Counted from the first letter of the stretch, positions 1 to 9,298 are shown. The stretch: DNA of 12,042 bases from DATGSL01 sp964645585 (GCA_964645585.1 CAZYAN010000077.1:1-12042), one strand, 5' to 3'. Numbers and translations: made by a program. Notes: generated from the letters alone by a model not told the origin.

Positions 1-113
1 CATGATTGTGTCGATGAATGCGTGGCTTCATCGCTACAACGCGGGGGAATTGCATCGATTATTTGGCGCGATTGGAAGATTGCCAACGTGTCTTTAATTC
101 CGAAAAGTCCCGT

Positions 114-419
114 ATGATTACGCACGTTGTCTTTTTCTGGCTCAACGAGACAAATCAGGATCAGCAAGCCAAACTTCTTGAAGGAGCGGCTTCGCTGGCA
201 ACGATTCCTGGCGTGATCGGTTTCCGTTCCGGCATTCCGATCCCAAGTGACCGCCCGGTGGTCGATTCCTCCTATTCCGTCGGCATCTCCATGAGTTTCC
301 AAGATCAGGAAGCCGCCGATGCCTATCAGGATCATCCGGTCCACGAAGCGTTCATCGAACAGTATGTGAAACCGATGGTGGCGAAGGTCGTCGTGTACGA
401 CTTCGGAACCGCGACTTAG
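114..419 (+). CDS. Dabb-domain (stress-responsive A/B barrel) small protein
   Basis: This encodes 101 residues. The sequence opens with MITHVVFFWL, the usual first beta strand of the Dabb (dimeric alpha+beta barrel) family. A central 'IPGVIGFRSG' segment and a C-terminal 'HEAFIEQYVKPMVAKVVVYDF' block follow (residues about 77-97), and these are also typical. Family members are small cytoplasmic homodimers; a few are enzymes or stress proteins, but most have no known reaction, so no substrate is claimed. The reading frame stays open upstream to an ATG at 18, but the family fold begins exactly at the ATG at 114, so I chose that start. No clear SD sequence precedes it. The gene converges on glpK with 44 nt between the stops. 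The family call is firm; the function is unknown. Confidence 0.85.
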   Translation: MITHVVFFWLNETNQDQQAKLLEGAASLATIPGVIGFRSGIPIPSDRPVVDSSYSVGISMSFQDQEAADAYQDHPVHEAFIEQYVKPMVAKVVVYDFGTAT

Positions 420-463
420 GAACGTGCGAATCGCGCTTTCACTCGCGGCTTAGAAGGCGCGCA

Positions 464-1963
464 CTACGGCGTTCTGGCCCAGCCCTTGGCACGTTCGACG
501 CCGGACAGCCATTGCTTCCGTTGGCGATCGATGATTTCCGAGCGGGCCTGGGGCTCAAAAATGCGATCCCGCTGCCAGTGCGACGCGATTTCATCGCAAT
601 CGCTCCAGTAGCCCACTGCCAGCCCCGCAAAAAAGGCGGCCCCGAGTGCGGTCGTTTCCATGATGGCGGGACGGACCACTCGCCGGCCGAGGAAGTCGGC
701 CTGGATCTGCATCAGAAGGTTGTTTGCGCTCGCGCCCCCGTCGACGCGCAATTCGGTGAGCGGCAATCCGGCGTCGCGCTGCATCGCCTCGAGAACATCC
801 GCGACCTGCCACGCGATTGCTTCCAAGGCGGCGCGTGCGATATGCGCGGCACTGGTCCCGCGGGTCAGGCCGTGAATCGCCCCGCGGGCAAACGGATCCC
901 AGTGAGGAGCGCCGAGTCCGGCGAAAGCTGGTACGATGACAATTCCGCCCGAGTCGGCGACTCGTCCGGCGAGCGCTTCGATTTCCGGCGCGGCTTTGAC
1001 CAGACCGAGCCCGTCGCGCAGCCATTGGATTAAAGCACCCCCGGTGAAAATGCTACCTTCGAGGGCATATTCGGTTCGGTCGCCGATTTTCCAGGCGATC
1101 GTGCTGACGAGGCCGCTCTTCGAGCAAACCGGTTGATCGCCCGTATGGATCAGGACAAAGCAGCCGGTTCCATAGGTGCACTTCGCGAGCCCGGGTTCCA
1201 AGCAGCCTTGGCCAAAAAGCGCCGCGTGCTGATCTCCGGCGATGCCGGCGAGCGGCACACCCTCCAAACCGGGAAGGGAGGAAACAGTCGAATAAATCTC
1301 GCTGCTCGATCGGACTTCCGGAAGAAGAGCGCGGGGAATATCGAGTGCCCCGAGCAGTTCATCGTCCCAAGCGCCGGACTGAATGTTAAACAGAAGCGTG
1401 CGCGACGCGTTTGTCGCATCGGTTATGTGGACCGCGCCGCCAGTCAGTTTCCAAACCAGCCAGGAATCGATCGTGCCGAACGCGATCTCGCCCCGCTCGG
1501 CTCTCGCGCGAAGGCCGTCGACATGATCGAGCAGCCATCGGATTTTCGTTCCGGAAAAATACGGATCGAGCAGCAAGCCGGTGCGTTCGCGGAAGAGTTC
1601 TTCCAAACCGGCTTCCTTCAGCCGCTCGCAGAGATCGGCCGTCCGCCGGTCCTGCCAGACGATCGCCGGGGCGACCGGGCGGCCGGACGCCTTTTCCCAG
1701 AGAACGGTGGTTTCGCGCTGGTTGGTAAGACCGATTGCCGCGATGTCGGCGGCACGCAAGCCGGCCATCTTCACGGCGTTGAGCGCCACCTCGCGCTGCG
1801 TGCTCCAGATTTCTTCCGGATCGTGTTCAACCCGGCCCGGCTGGGGGAAATGCTGGGTAAACTCTTTTTGGGCGAGGGAGACCGTTTTGCCGGCGCGGTC
1901 AAAAACGAGGGCGCGGGAACTGCTGGTTCCCTGGTCGAGCGCGAGGATGTATTGTTGGCTCAT
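464..1963 (-). CDS. glpK: Glycerol kinase
   Basis: This is a 499-residue cytoplasmic kinase that converts glycerol and ATP to sn-glycerol 3-phosphate. Length and motifs match full-length FGGY-family GlpK (about 500 residues). They are the N-terminal phosphate loop 'ALDQGTSSSRA' (8-18), 'NQRET' with the substrate Arg (81-85), 'IAGDQHAALFGQ' carrying the presumed catalytic Asp (D244), 'YGTGCF' (264-269), 'GLGAPHWDPFARG' (349-361) and 'LRVDGGASANN' (405-415). The start chosen is the ATG before SQQYILALDQ. Extending upstream would add about 80 residues of pyrimidine-tract translation not seen in the family. The SD is weak. By eye the short segment before 'GIAGDQ' (about 228-239) does not resemble the glycine/arginine loop that binds fructose-1,6-bisphosphate in E. 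coli GlpK, so that control may be absent. No glpF, glpD or regulator is in the window. Confidence 0.97.
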   Translation of the reverse strand: MSQQYILALDQGTSSSRALVFDRAGKTVSLAQKEFTQHFPQPGRVEHDPEEIWSTQREVALNAVKMAGLRAADIAAIGLTNQRETTVLWEKASGRPVAPAIVWQDRRTADLCERLKEAGLEELFRERTGLLLDPYFSGTKIRWLLDHVDGLRARAERGEIAFGTIDSWLVWKLTGGAVHITDATNASRTLLFNIQSGAWDDELLGALDIPRALLPEVRSSSEIYSTVSSLPGLEGVPLAGIAGDQHAALFGQGCLEPGLAKCTYGTGCFVLIHTGDQPVCSKSGLVSTIAWKIGDRTEYALEGSIFTGGALIQWLRDGLGLVKAAPEIEALAGRVADSGGIVIVPAFAGLGAPHWDPFARGAIHGLTRGTSAAHIARAALEAIAWQVADVLEAMQRDAGLPLTELRVDGGASANNLLMQIQADFLGRRVVRPAIMETTALGAAFFAGLAVGYWSDCDEIASHWQRDRIFEPQARSEIIDRQRKQWLSGVERAKGWARTP

Positions 1964-2315
1964 CGGAAACGAAAAAGAATCTGAACAGAAGCAAGCGAAG
2001 GCAGGAAAGAAAAGGAGGATGTGGAACTCGGGAAAGATGTAAACAGAAGGGAACGAAGGTAACAAAGGAGAAATGGAGACGGGACAAACTCTGCGCTTCG
2101 CTCGTTGGCTGCCTCCTGCTCGGTTTCCAGCCGATCGGCGATTCAATCCAAACCCCAAGATCCCCGAATTCAAAATTCCACTCTCCCAGCTCCGGGTTGA
2201 CACAATTCGGCCGGCCGGTACGGATGGGGCGGTTTATGGCGGTTGAGACGATTTTCGGATTGGGCGAACGCCGATATCGAGCGCGGCTCCGCGCGAGCCC
2301 GCGTTTGCCGGAGGG
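1964..2315. other. Spacer between divergent glpK and the UbiA-family gene
   Basis: This 352-nt spacer must hold the control regions of both divergent genes. The glpK-proximal part (about 1971-2082) is strongly purine-rich on the plus strand, so the glpK leader is pyrimidine-rich. Short imperfect units like CCTTTGTTA, CCTTCGTTC and CCTTCTGTT sit side by side on the minus strand. Perfect palindromes GCCGATCGGC (2130-2139) and CGGCCGGCCG (2208-2217) are possible protein sites, but nothing ties them to a regulator. A perfect TTGACA is at 2197-2202 on the plus strand, with only a poor -10 (ACGGAT, 2220-2225). I see no open reading frame worth calling. Confidence 0.6.
2310..2315 (+). promoter_or_regulatory. 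Shine-Dalgarno of the UbiA-family gene, start ambiguous
   Basis: GGAGGG ends one base before the ATG at 2316, leaving no spacer. With respect to the in-frame GTG at 2325 the GGAGG core has a 10-nt spacer, closer to usual. It is one of only two strong SD cores in the window, so translation may really begin at 2325. Confidence 0.5.
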
Positions 2316-3254
2316 ATGGCGCTTGTGATCTCGCTTCGGGGATGGCTGACGCTGCTTCGGCCGCCGAATTTTCTGACGGTTCCCGGCGACGTGCTCGCGG
2401 GATATTTTTTGGCGGCAGGCACGGCGACCGCCTTGGATCCGCGCCTTTGGATGCTCGTCGGTGCGGGCTGTATTTTTTACGGCGCCGGCTTGCTGCTCAA
2501 CGACTGGGCGGACGCGTCGATTGACCGGGTCGAACGGCCGGACCGGCCCATTCCGGCCGGATTGGTTTCGCGCCGCGCGGTTCTGTTCGCGGCCGTAGTG
2601 CTGTTGGCTGGCGGTGCGGGCCTTGCCTGGATCGCGGGCGGGGAAGTTTTTCGAGTTGGTCTGTTTCTAGCGGCCTCGGTTTTCGTGTACAACACCGCGA
2701 TCAAGCACATTCCGGTGGCGGGAGCGCTGAATATGGGCGGATGTCGCGGACTCAATTTCCTTCTTGGCGCCACGCTTGCGGCCGGCGATGCGCTGCCAGT
2801 GCTCGCCTGGTGGGGCTGCGGCACCGTCACCGCTTACATCACCGCGGTCACGCACCTGGCGCGGCGAGAAATGGACGGGCGGTACTGGGCTGTGGAACGG
2901 TGGCTGCCGGCTCTGGTGCTTGTTGCGGCTTTTTTTGCGTACCTGCCGATTTCCAAGCTCGTGGAACGGCAGGGGCAGGTGGCGATGGCCTTGCTTTTTC
3001 TGGGCGCGTGGCTAGGTGCCGCGCGGGCCGCGCGGGCGCTGCCGAACCGGAAAGGATTTCCGGCGGATCCCGCGTTTGGCGCGGCTGCCGCGACGCCCAA
3101 GATTATCGGTCAGTTACTCTCGCTCCTGTTGCCGTTGCAGGGCGCGATGATTGCGGGGGCGGCCGACGGCAGTTTGCCGATCGGCCTCGGTTTGGGGATT
3201 GCGGCTCTCTGGCCGGTGAAGCGCTGGCTGAGCCGCTTTTTTTATGTGAGTTAG
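2316..3254 (+). CDS. UbiA-family membrane prenyltransferase, EboC-like
   Basis: This is a 312-residue, very hydrophobic protein with about eight predicted membrane segments. It carries the first Asp-rich prenyl-diphosphate site of UbiA enzymes, NDWADASID (62-70), followed by 'RPDRPIPAG' (74-82). These enzymes move an isoprenoid chain onto an acceptor in the membrane. The segment 'NMGGCRGLNFLLG' (139-151) and the degenerate second Asp motif 'THLARREMDG' (179-188) resemble EboC-type proteins (eubacterial ebo cluster, export or trafficking of a lipid precursor) more than UbiA or MenA. No other ebo gene is nearby, so the acceptor is unknown. The ATG at 2316 directly follows a GGAGGG run (2310-2315), too close for a normal SD. 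A GTG at 2325, 10 nt beyond GGAGG, is a credible alternative start and would remove three residues. Confidence 0.85.
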   Translation: MALVISLRGWLTLLRPPNFLTVPGDVLAGYFLAAGTATALDPRLWMLVGAGCIFYGAGLLLNDWADASIDRVERPDRPIPAGLVSRRAVLFAAVVLLAGGAGLAWIAGGEVFRVGLFLAASVFVYNTAIKHIPVAGALNMGGCRGLNFLLGATLAAGDALPVLAWWGCGTVTAYITAVTHLARREMDGRYWAVERWLPALVLVAAFFAYLPISKLVERQGQVAMALLFLGAWLGAARAARALPNRKGFPADPAFGAAAATPKIIGQLLSLLLPLQGAMIAGAADGSLPIGLGLGIAALWPVKRWLSRFFYVS

Positions 3255-3458
3255 GGCTCGCTGTGCTCGCGGTCTGTGGCCCTTTGTCTTTCGTCTTATT
3301 TGGGTCTGGGAGATGCGGGAGATGCTGATTTTATCTGTTTTCAACTTGCCAGCAAAAAAGACGTAAGCATGCTACCTTTCCTTTTGCGGAAATGAAACGA
3401 ACGGACCGGGAATCCGCACGATCCTGCCGGTCACGTCTGAAAAGTAAAACCATCAACC

Positions 3459-3476
3459 ATTGACGATTCAGTCAAT
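3459..3476 (+). promoter_or_regulatory. Small hairpin in the rpsA leader
   Basis: ATTGAC and GTCAAT form a perfect 6-bp stem around a GATTCA loop, ending 56 nt before the rpsA ATG. S1 genes are commonly autoregulated through leader structure in Enterobacteria. Whether this hairpin takes part in such control is only a guess. Confidence 0.3.
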
Positions 3477-3501
3477 CATGCCCGTTGCCCCGGAAGTCAG
3501 G

Positions 3502-3532
3502 ATGCCGGATCGGCGGGCGCCAAACCCAGCTA

Positions 3533-3540
<8 letters not shown>
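3502..3540 (+). CDS. Possible 12-residue leader peptide overlapping the rpsA start
   Basis: The short frame MPDRRAPNPANE starts at ATG 3502, 5 nt after a GGAAG SD-like core (3492-3496). It stops with TAA at 3538-3540. That stop overlaps the rpsA ATG at 3533 by eight bases and lies 4 nt before the alternative rpsA ATG at 3545. The same frame is open from ATG 3478, giving 20 residues. rpsA itself has no SD, so translational coupling would make sense. The ORF is very short and may be chance. Confidence 0.25.
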
Positions 3541-5194
<1,654 letters not shown>

Positions 5195-5274
5195 AGCTCG
5201 CCCAAGAATAAGTTCAACCAATTCGGCGCGCCCGCTGGAGCTGGTCTCCAAACGGATGCTCCCGAAGAATCTGG

Positions 5275-5330
5275 CGGCCCCGCTGCCGACGGTTCGACCT
5301 AAGACCGTCGCGGCGGGGCCGTTCTTTTTG
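5275..5330 (+). terminator. Intrinsic terminator of rpsA
   Basis: CGGCCCCGC (5275-5283) pairs with GCGGGGCCG (5313-5321), and CGACGGT (5287-5293) with ACCGTCG (5304-5310). These are joined by a T-G and a G-C pair and one bulged C, giving about 18 pairs around a 10-nt loop. The run TTCTTTTTG follows at once. This is a textbook rho-independent terminator facing the plus strand. Confidence 0.95.
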
Positions 5331-5332
5331 TG

Positions 5333-5355
5333 GTAAGAGATGGGGCGTCAGCCCC
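5333..5355. repeat. GTAAGAG / GGGGC-GCCCC palindromic element, short copy
   Basis: GTAAGAG (5333-5339) is followed by a GGGGC-GTCA-GCCCC hairpin (5342-5355). The same head GTAAGAG, followed by small GC-rich hairpins, recurs at 8094-8147, there with a mirrored CTCTTAC end. The copy here starts three bases after the T tract of the rpsA terminator and lacks the mirrored end. I read it as a degenerate or partial member of a REP-like family. Confidence 0.5.
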
Positions 5356-5431
5356 TTTCTTCGAAACGTGTTTCAGCACGAAAACGAAGTCCGCGGCTTG
5401 CGGGACGCGGCTCGTTCGGCGACGGTACTGG

Positions 5432-6187
5432 ATGAAACGCTTCGTCTTGGTAGCGGCCGTTTGGCTTGCCGCCGCGGCGATTGCGGCGGCGGAAGGGGAG
5501 ATCGCGGTCGGCGATCCGCGGTCCCATGTTTTGGACGTGCTTGGTCCCCCGGCCGGCTTCCTGGTCACCGATGACGCGGAAGTTTTTTATTATTTTCGGG
5601 GCGAGGTGGCGTTGCGAAATGGAATCGTCACGCGCCACACTTTGCTTCCCGAGGAAGATGCCCGCCGGGCACGCGAACTGGAAGCACGCGAGGTGGAGGA
5701 ATACCGGCGTGCTGAGGCGGAGAAGCGGGAGCGGCGAACGGCCGAAGGACGTGCGATTCGGGATGAACGATTGACGGATTTCGAATTTCAAAAGCTGCCG
5801 TCCCGGGTTCGCCTCGCTTTTTGGGAGACGTTTCGCCGGAAGTATCCCGAGGTCGATGTCGACCTTCCGCATGCGCTGGCTTTAGAAGAGTTTCGGGCGG
5901 GGCACGACGAGGAGATCGAGAATGCTTTGGCCCATGCGGCTGCCGTGCGGCATGCCGCGAACGCGGGTCCGGTGTATGAGGGAACCTCCGCCTTCTTCTC
6001 GACTCCCGCGCGGTCGATCATGAAGGTGAAGCCGGGTCGGTGGGCCGTGTATCAGCCGCCGCTTCCGATCGGGAGTTACCGGTCCGTCGACTGCCTCGGA
6101 ATCATGCCTGACGGAACGAGCCGAGAAAGCCGGGAGGCAACGGTCGTCCGGCGCGAAGTCGATGTCCGTATACGGTCTGATCGGTAG
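5432..6187 (+). CDS. Secreted protein of unknown function with BamE/SmpA-like N-terminal segment
   Basis: This encodes 251 residues and I do not recognise the full-length protein. Residues 1-20 (MKRFVLVAAVWLAAAAIAAA) form a clear Sec signal peptide with likely cleavage near A20-E21. The mature start 'IAVGDPRSHVLDVLGPPAGF' (24-43), then 'VFYYFRGEVALRNGIV', resembles the GDxxxxVxxxLGxP-strand-strand unit of BamE/SmpA-like domains, but only loosely. Residues 73-115 are Glu/Arg-rich and probably one long helix or coiled coil. The rest (120-251) has no motif known to me; one Cys (C221) is present. ATG 5432 is chosen because upstream extension would run into the rpsA terminator. No SD is seen. The gene lies between that terminator and convergent pcm, so it is probably transcribed alone. 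Localisation in periplasm or envelope is inferred. Confidence 0.75.
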   Translation: MKRFVLVAAVWLAAAAIAAAEGEIAVGDPRSHVLDVLGPPAGFLVTDDAEVFYYFRGEVALRNGIVTRHTLLPEEDARRARELEAREVEEYRRAEAEKRERRTAEGRAIRDERLTDFEFQKLPSRVRLAFWETFRRKYPEVDVDLPHALALEEFRAGHDEEIENALAHAAAVRHAANAGPVYEGTSAFFSTPARSIMKVKPGRWAVYQPPLPIGSYRSVDCLGIMPDGTSRESREATVVRREVDVRIRSDR

Positions 6188-6283
6188 ATCAACTCTCCGA
6201 AGTTGAGTCGTTTGGCCGCCGGCGGCTCCCGGACGCGACGATCGATTTTTTACGTTCGCTTCCGCGGGCTCGGAGGCTCGCGC

Positions 6284-6913
6284 TTACACAAGATGGCGGC
6301 GGAAGCTGACAAACCGGACCGGCATCAGCGGCCGGGTGGTCACGCTCCGTTCATGCTTTTCGATCAGCGTCAATTCCTGCGGTCCGAAGGGAGTCCCGAT
6401 CGGAATGATCATGCGGCCGCCAACCTTCAGCTGATTCATCAAAGGCGGCGGGACATCCTTGGCGGCCGCTGTGACGACGATCGCATCGAAGGGCGCTTCT
6501 TCGATGAGCCCTTCGTATCCGTCGCCAACCCGGACCTCGACATTCTTGTAGCCAAGCCGTTGCAGGCGCTTGCTCGCTTCTTCGGCTGCTTGAGGATCGA
6601 TCTCGATGCTGTAGACCTTGTGAACGAGACGGGCGAGGACCGCGGCGTGAAAGCCGGATCCGGCGCCGATTTCGAGAACGCGATCGGTGGGGCGCGGCTG
6701 AATGGCGTCGGTCATGGCCGCGACCAGGCTTGGCTGGGAAATGGTTTGCCCGCGTCCGATCGGCAGCGCGTGGTCCTCGCCAACCTGATCGGCCACTTCG
6801 TCCGGAACAAAATCACGTCGGTTCACCGCTTCCAGCGCCCGCCAAACCCGCCCGCTGGCAAGTGCTGACACCTGTTTTGAGCGGGAGCGGGGCGATTCAC
6901 GTCGTGCGATCAT
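6284..6913 (-). CDS. pcm: Protein-L-isoaspartate O-methyltransferase
   Basis: This 209-residue enzyme methylates L-isoaspartyl residues in damaged proteins with S-adenosylmethionine, starting their repair. Length fits bacterial Pcm (about 205-215). Visible motifs in order are: 'VNRRDFVPDE' (30-39), the family mark 'QTISQPSLVAAMT' (56-68), SAM motif I 'VLEIGAGSGFHAAVLA' (79-94), the acidic end of strand 2 'YSIEIDPQ' (101-108), 'VRVGDGYEG' (127-135), and 'FDAIVVTAAAKDVPPPLMNQL' (142-162) followed by 'GGRMIIPIG'. I chose ATG 6913; the frame is open further upstream but would translate a polypyrimidine tract. No SD is evident. It converges on the secreted-protein gene 96 nt away and is divergent from the PEP-CTERM gene. 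In proteobacteria pcm often sits with surE and nlpD; neither is here. Confidence 0.96.
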   Translation of the reverse strand: MIARRESPRSRSKQVSALASGRVWRALEAVNRRDFVPDEVADQVGEDHALPIGRGQTISQPSLVAAMTDAIQPRPTDRVLEIGAGSGFHAAVLARLVHKVYSIEIDPQAAEEASKRLQRLGYKNVEVRVGDGYEGLIEEAPFDAIVVTAAAKDVPPPLMNQLKVGGRMIIPIGTPFGPQELTLIEKHERSVTTRPLMPVRFVSFRRHLV

Positions 6914-6934
6914 GACAGGAATCAATGATAACAC

Positions 6935-6972
6935 AGAAAGAGGAAAGGGGAAAGGGGAAAGAGGAAAAGGGG
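6935..6972 (+). repeat. Polypurine tract of ~7-nt AAAGGGG-like units
   Basis: Thirty-eight consecutive purines on the plus strand are arranged as GAAAGAGG, AAAGGGG, AAAGGGG, AAAGAGG and AAAAGGGG. The tract lies 22 nt upstream of the pcm start, so the pcm leader transcript would be pure pyrimidine here. It is a small imperfect tandem repeat and could vary by slippage. Confidence 0.8.
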
Positions 6973-7054
6973 TTCGGCTGGAGGCTGGGAATCTGCGCGG
7001 TGACTGGACCTGTTTTGAATTCCCGGCGGAATGAATAACTAAGCGAAAATTTCG

Positions 7055-7082
7055 TTGACAGGACCCGGAGAAAATTAAACAT
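7055..7082 (+). promoter_or_regulatory. Candidate promoter of the PEP-CTERM gene
   Basis: A perfect TTGACA (7055-7060) is followed after 16 nt by AAACAT (7077-7082, three of six matches to the -10 consensus). The surroundings are AT-rich. The predicted transcript would carry a leader of about 65 nt before ATG 7153. The -10 is weak, so the exact start is uncertain. Confidence 0.5.
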
Positions 7083-7152
7083 CCAGTTACAAATCTTGGT
7101 TGATTTGTCTTCAAACGAAAAACTTTCTGCAACCCGAATCCCAGATAAAACC

Positions 7153-8019
7153 ATGAAGAAGACGACTGCTTCTCTCCTCATCGCGGGACTCACCGTTACC
7201 GCTGGCGTTGCGAACGCCCAGACTTATGTCGATCTGTCTCGTGAAATCTTTAAAGATGATTTCCAAAGTTACGAAGCAGGAGATCGCCCGCCAAATGTTA
7301 CGCTTGGAGCTCAGAATACGTACCCGCCTGCAATTGTTGTTGATACCGATGACCTCTTCGGATTGGGAACCGCCAACAAGTTCCTTCAATATCGGAAGGT
7401 GAGACACAGCTCGTTTCCCGTTAATTTCAGTTCCGAACCTTCCAGTGTTGTGCGGGTCAGTTTCGACTTTATTTCTCGGAACATGCCTGCGGATGAGAAC
7501 TATGACGCGGACGGCCGGTGGCTGAATTTCACCTTCTACGCCCGTGACGAAGACCGTGTCTTGAACAACAACGCCCGTGCGCACGCCACGCAGTTAATTG
7601 TTAGAAATGGCACTTTCCGTGCGAATGCCACGGATCACCCGGCCGTCAGCGGGCTGAGTTACGGTGCTGTTGATGAGCTGGTTCACTTCGACATGTTCTT
7701 CAACAACTCGAACGAGACGATTTTGTATGATGCGCCGGGCGGAGGTGTGGAAGCTTTGGCGCCTCTGAAATCGGCGGTTTGGGTAAACGGAGTGCGACTG
7801 GTTGATGATTACAATGAGACCCGCACGGGCATCAACACAGAAGGTTCGCTTATTCATGGGTTTGCGATTGGAATCGATAGCAATGCTGATGGGATTCTCA
7901 GCTTCGATATCGACAATCTTGAGCTTTACGGGGTCATTCCCGAGCCGTCCACCTATGCGCTCCTTTTCGGCGCTCTGGCGCTGGGCGGCGCGGTTTACTT
8001 CCGTCGCCGGCGGGAGTAA
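7153..8019 (+). CDS. PEP-CTERM sorting-domain exported protein
   Basis: This encodes 288 residues. Residues 1-22 (MKKTTASLLIAGLTVTAGVA then NA) form a signal peptide with likely cleavage after 'ANA'. The C-terminus reads 'PEPSTYALLFGALALGG' (263-279), a hydrophobic segment and then RRRR. This is the tripartite PEP-CTERM signal processed by exosortase (EpsH/Xrt) in exopolysaccharide-producing Gram-negatives. The middle is rich in Asn, Asp and beta-type sequence, starting 'FKDDFQSYEAGDRPPN' (33-48). It probably folds as a secreted beta-sandwich, perhaps lectin- or laminin-G-like, but I see no diagnostic motif. ATG 7153 is chosen for the Lys-rich signal start. A TTGACA promoter precedes it and an intrinsic terminator follows, so it is a monocistronic unit. 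No exosortase gene is in the window; the cargo function is unknown. Confidence 0.92.
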   Translation: MKKTTASLLIAGLTVTAGVANAQTYVDLSREIFKDDFQSYEAGDRPPNVTLGAQNTYPPAIVVDTDDLFGLGTANKFLQYRKVRHSSFPVNFSSEPSSVVRVSFDFISRNMPADENYDADGRWLNFTFYARDEDRVLNNNARAHATQLIVRNGTFRANATDHPAVSGLSYGAVDELVHFDMFFNNSNETILYDAPGGGVEALAPLKSAVWVNGVRLVDDYNETRTGINTEGSLIHGFAIGIDSNADGILSFDIDNLELYGVIPEPSTYALLFGALALGGAVYFRRRRE

Positions 8020-8045
8020 AGCGCACGAAAGGTTTTGAGAGCAAC

Positions 8046-8079
8046 AAAACCCCGGAGGTCAGCGCCTTCGGGGTTTTTT
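8046..8079 (+). terminator. Intrinsic terminator of the PEP-CTERM gene
   Basis: AAAACCCCG (8046-8054) pairs with CGGGGTTTT (8069-8077), extended inward by GAGG with CCTT for about 13 pairs around a 6-nt loop. The stem ends in a run of six T (8074-8079). It lies 27 nt after the stop codon. The A and T runs on both sides could also let it act in the minus direction. Confidence 0.92.
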
Positions 8080-8093
8080 GCGTCGTTGCATTT

Positions 8094-8147
8094 GTAAGAG
8101 CAGGCGCTTAGCGCCTCCAAAAGGGGGGCTGAAGCCCTCGCTCTTAC
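8094..8147. repeat. 54-bp REP-like inverted-repeat element with GTAAGAGC ends
   Basis: GTAAGAGC (8094-8101) and its exact reverse complement GCTCTTAC (8140-8147) bound two internal hairpins: AGGCGC-TTA-GCGCCT (8102-8116) and GGGCT-GA-AGCCC (8126-8137). The element fills the space between the PEP-CTERM terminator and the rsfS stop codon, ending one base before that stop. A shorter relative with the same head is at 5333-5355. It could act as an rsfS 3'-end stabiliser or terminator, or be a REP-type mobile palindrome. Confidence 0.75.
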
Positions 8148-8148
8148 C

Positions 8149-8559
8149 TTACCTTTTACCTCGGCCGGCTGGCTCGGGGATCTCGACGAACTCGCTCAAA
8201 TCGATCGCATGGCCGTCTTTCCAGAGCGCGTCGAGCTGATAGAGCTCGCGCTTCTCAGGCAGGAAGATGTGAACGATCACGTCGTGCGCGTCGAGGACGG
8301 TCCAGCCGGATTGCGGATTCAATTCGTGACCGACCATCGACTGCTTGTTTTCCTTCAGCGTCCGCGAAACCTCTTGACCCAGGGCGCGCAGGTGCGGCTC
8401 GGACGTGCCGCTCGCTATGACTAGGTAATCCGTGATGGAGGAGATTTCGCTGACGTCGAGTATGCGGATCTTTTCCGCCTTCTTGTCGTCGAGCGCCCGA
8501 ACACAGAGGGTCAGGAGCTCGCGCTTCCGTTCGTTGGTTTGCCGCATGGGCTTGTTCAT
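8149..8559 (-). CDS. rsfS: Ribosome silencing factor RsfS (Iojap family)
   Basis: This 136-residue cytoplasmic protein binds uL14 of the 50S subunit and blocks subunit joining when translation must be slowed, as shown for the family in E. coli. The hallmark segments are 'ITDYLVIASGTSEPHLRAL' (42-60) and 'GWTVLDAHDVIVHIFLPEKR' (85-104), followed by 'YQLDALWKDG' (107-116). The start ATG 8559 immediately follows the nadD TAG with no base between them, so translation is probably coupled to nadD; a second ATG at 8547 is possible. No SD is placed properly (a GGAG is 13 nt upstream). The basic tail GRGKR ends one base from the GTAAGAGC palindrome. The nadD-rsfS pair is widespread in bacteria and supports the call. 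Confidence 0.96.
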   Translation of the reverse strand: MNKPMRQTNERKRELLTLCVRALDDKKAEKIRILDVSEISSITDYLVIASGTSEPHLRALGQEVSRTLKENKQSMVGHELNPQSGWTVLDAHDVIVHIFLPEKRELYQLDALWKDGHAIDLSEFVEIPEPAGRGKR

Positions 8560-9141
8560 CTAGTGATAGAGACTCCGTTCATTGATGTAGTTTATTACGG
8601 GATCGGGAAGAAGAAAGCGAAACGGACGTTTTTCGCGAACTCGCCGTCGAATTTCGGATGAGCTGATCTCGATCTGATGAGATCGCAGGCGGTGGAGGCG
8701 CAAACCAGGCAGCTCCGGCAGCGCCGTTTGCGTATTATGCCCTGGACGTTCCAGAACGGCGAATTCGGCTAATTGGCAAAGCTCTTCAACCCGATGCCAC
8801 TGAGGAAGCTTTCCCAGCTGATCTTCGCCGATGATCCAAATCGGTTTCAAGCTGGCATTGGCCTTCCGCAGCAGCGAGACGGTATCGATCGTGTAGCTGA
8901 CGCCGCCGCGTTCGATCTCGATGTCGGTGACCTCGAATCGCGGGTCATCGTCGATGGCCAAGTGAATCATAGCGAGCCGGTCAGCGGCGCGTGCCCGCAC
9001 GGCGTCCGATCGAAGCGGCGCCTGGGCGGCCGGAACAAAAACGAGGCGCTGGACTTCGAGCTGCTCGGCGGCGTCCTGTGCCGCGATCAGATGACCGAAA
9101 TGAATGGGGTCGAAACTGCCTCCAAAGTAACCGACTCGCAA
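8560..9141 (-). CDS. nadD: Nicotinate-nucleotide adenylyltransferase
   Basis: This 193-residue enzyme joins nicotinate mononucleotide and ATP to form deamido-NAD in NAD biosynthesis. Motifs in order are: 'GGSFDPIHFGHL' (7-18), the nucleotidyltransferase GSFDPxHxGH signature; 'SYTIDT' (82-87); 'IIGEDQLGKLPQWHRVEEL' (103-121); and 'ISSSEIRRRV' (159-168), the ISSTxIR-like motif. The frequent 'P-H-K' near residue 42 is replaced by 'APLR' here. The start is TTG at 9141, supported by a GGAGG 5 nt upstream and by the family's usual N-terminus 'MRVGYFGG'. It lies 157 nt downstream of the sigma-factor gene and abuts rsfS (TAG then ATG), suggesting one minus-strand operon. Confidence 0.96.
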   Translation of the reverse strand: MRVGYFGGSFDPIHFGHLIAAQDAAEQLEVQRLVFVPAAQAPLRSDAVRARAADRLAMIHLAIDDDPRFEVTDIEIERGGVSYTIDTVSLLRKANASLKPIWIIGEDQLGKLPQWHRVEELCQLAEFAVLERPGHNTQTALPELPGLRLHRLRSHQIEISSSEIRRRVREKRPFRFLLPDPVINYINERSLYH

Positions 9142-9146
9142 GTTAT

Positions 9147-9151
9147 CCTCC
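9147..9151 (-). promoter_or_regulatory. Shine-Dalgarno deciding the TTG start of nadD
   Basis: On the minus strand GGAGG lies 5 nt before TTG 9141-9139. The match and spacing make the TTG the clear start even though no ATG is available there. The use of a rare start codon with a strong SD suggests tuned, moderate expression. Confidence 0.8.
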
Positions 9152-9255
9152 AGTCGCGAGTGTCTGTGTCTGGCAGTGATTTGGCAACGGATTTTTCGGA
9201 TGGGATTCGAATTCTTCAGGATCGCGCCCGCGCTTGCTGGCGAAGCGGAGGGGGG

Positions 9256-9287
9256 CGTCCGGGGTTGTTCGGACGGAAAAGCTTTTC
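9256..9287. other. Hairpin plus palindrome between the sigma-factor gene and nadD
   Basis: CGTCCG (9256-9261) and CGGACG (9270-9275) form a 6-bp stem with an 8-nt loop, adjoining the 12-nt perfect palindrome GAAAAGCTTTTC (9276-9287). On the minus strand it follows the sigma-factor stop by about 12 nt. No U tract follows in that direction, so it is not a standard terminator. It might protect or separate the two messages. Confidence 0.4.
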
Positions 9288-9298
9288 GCTACCATTAT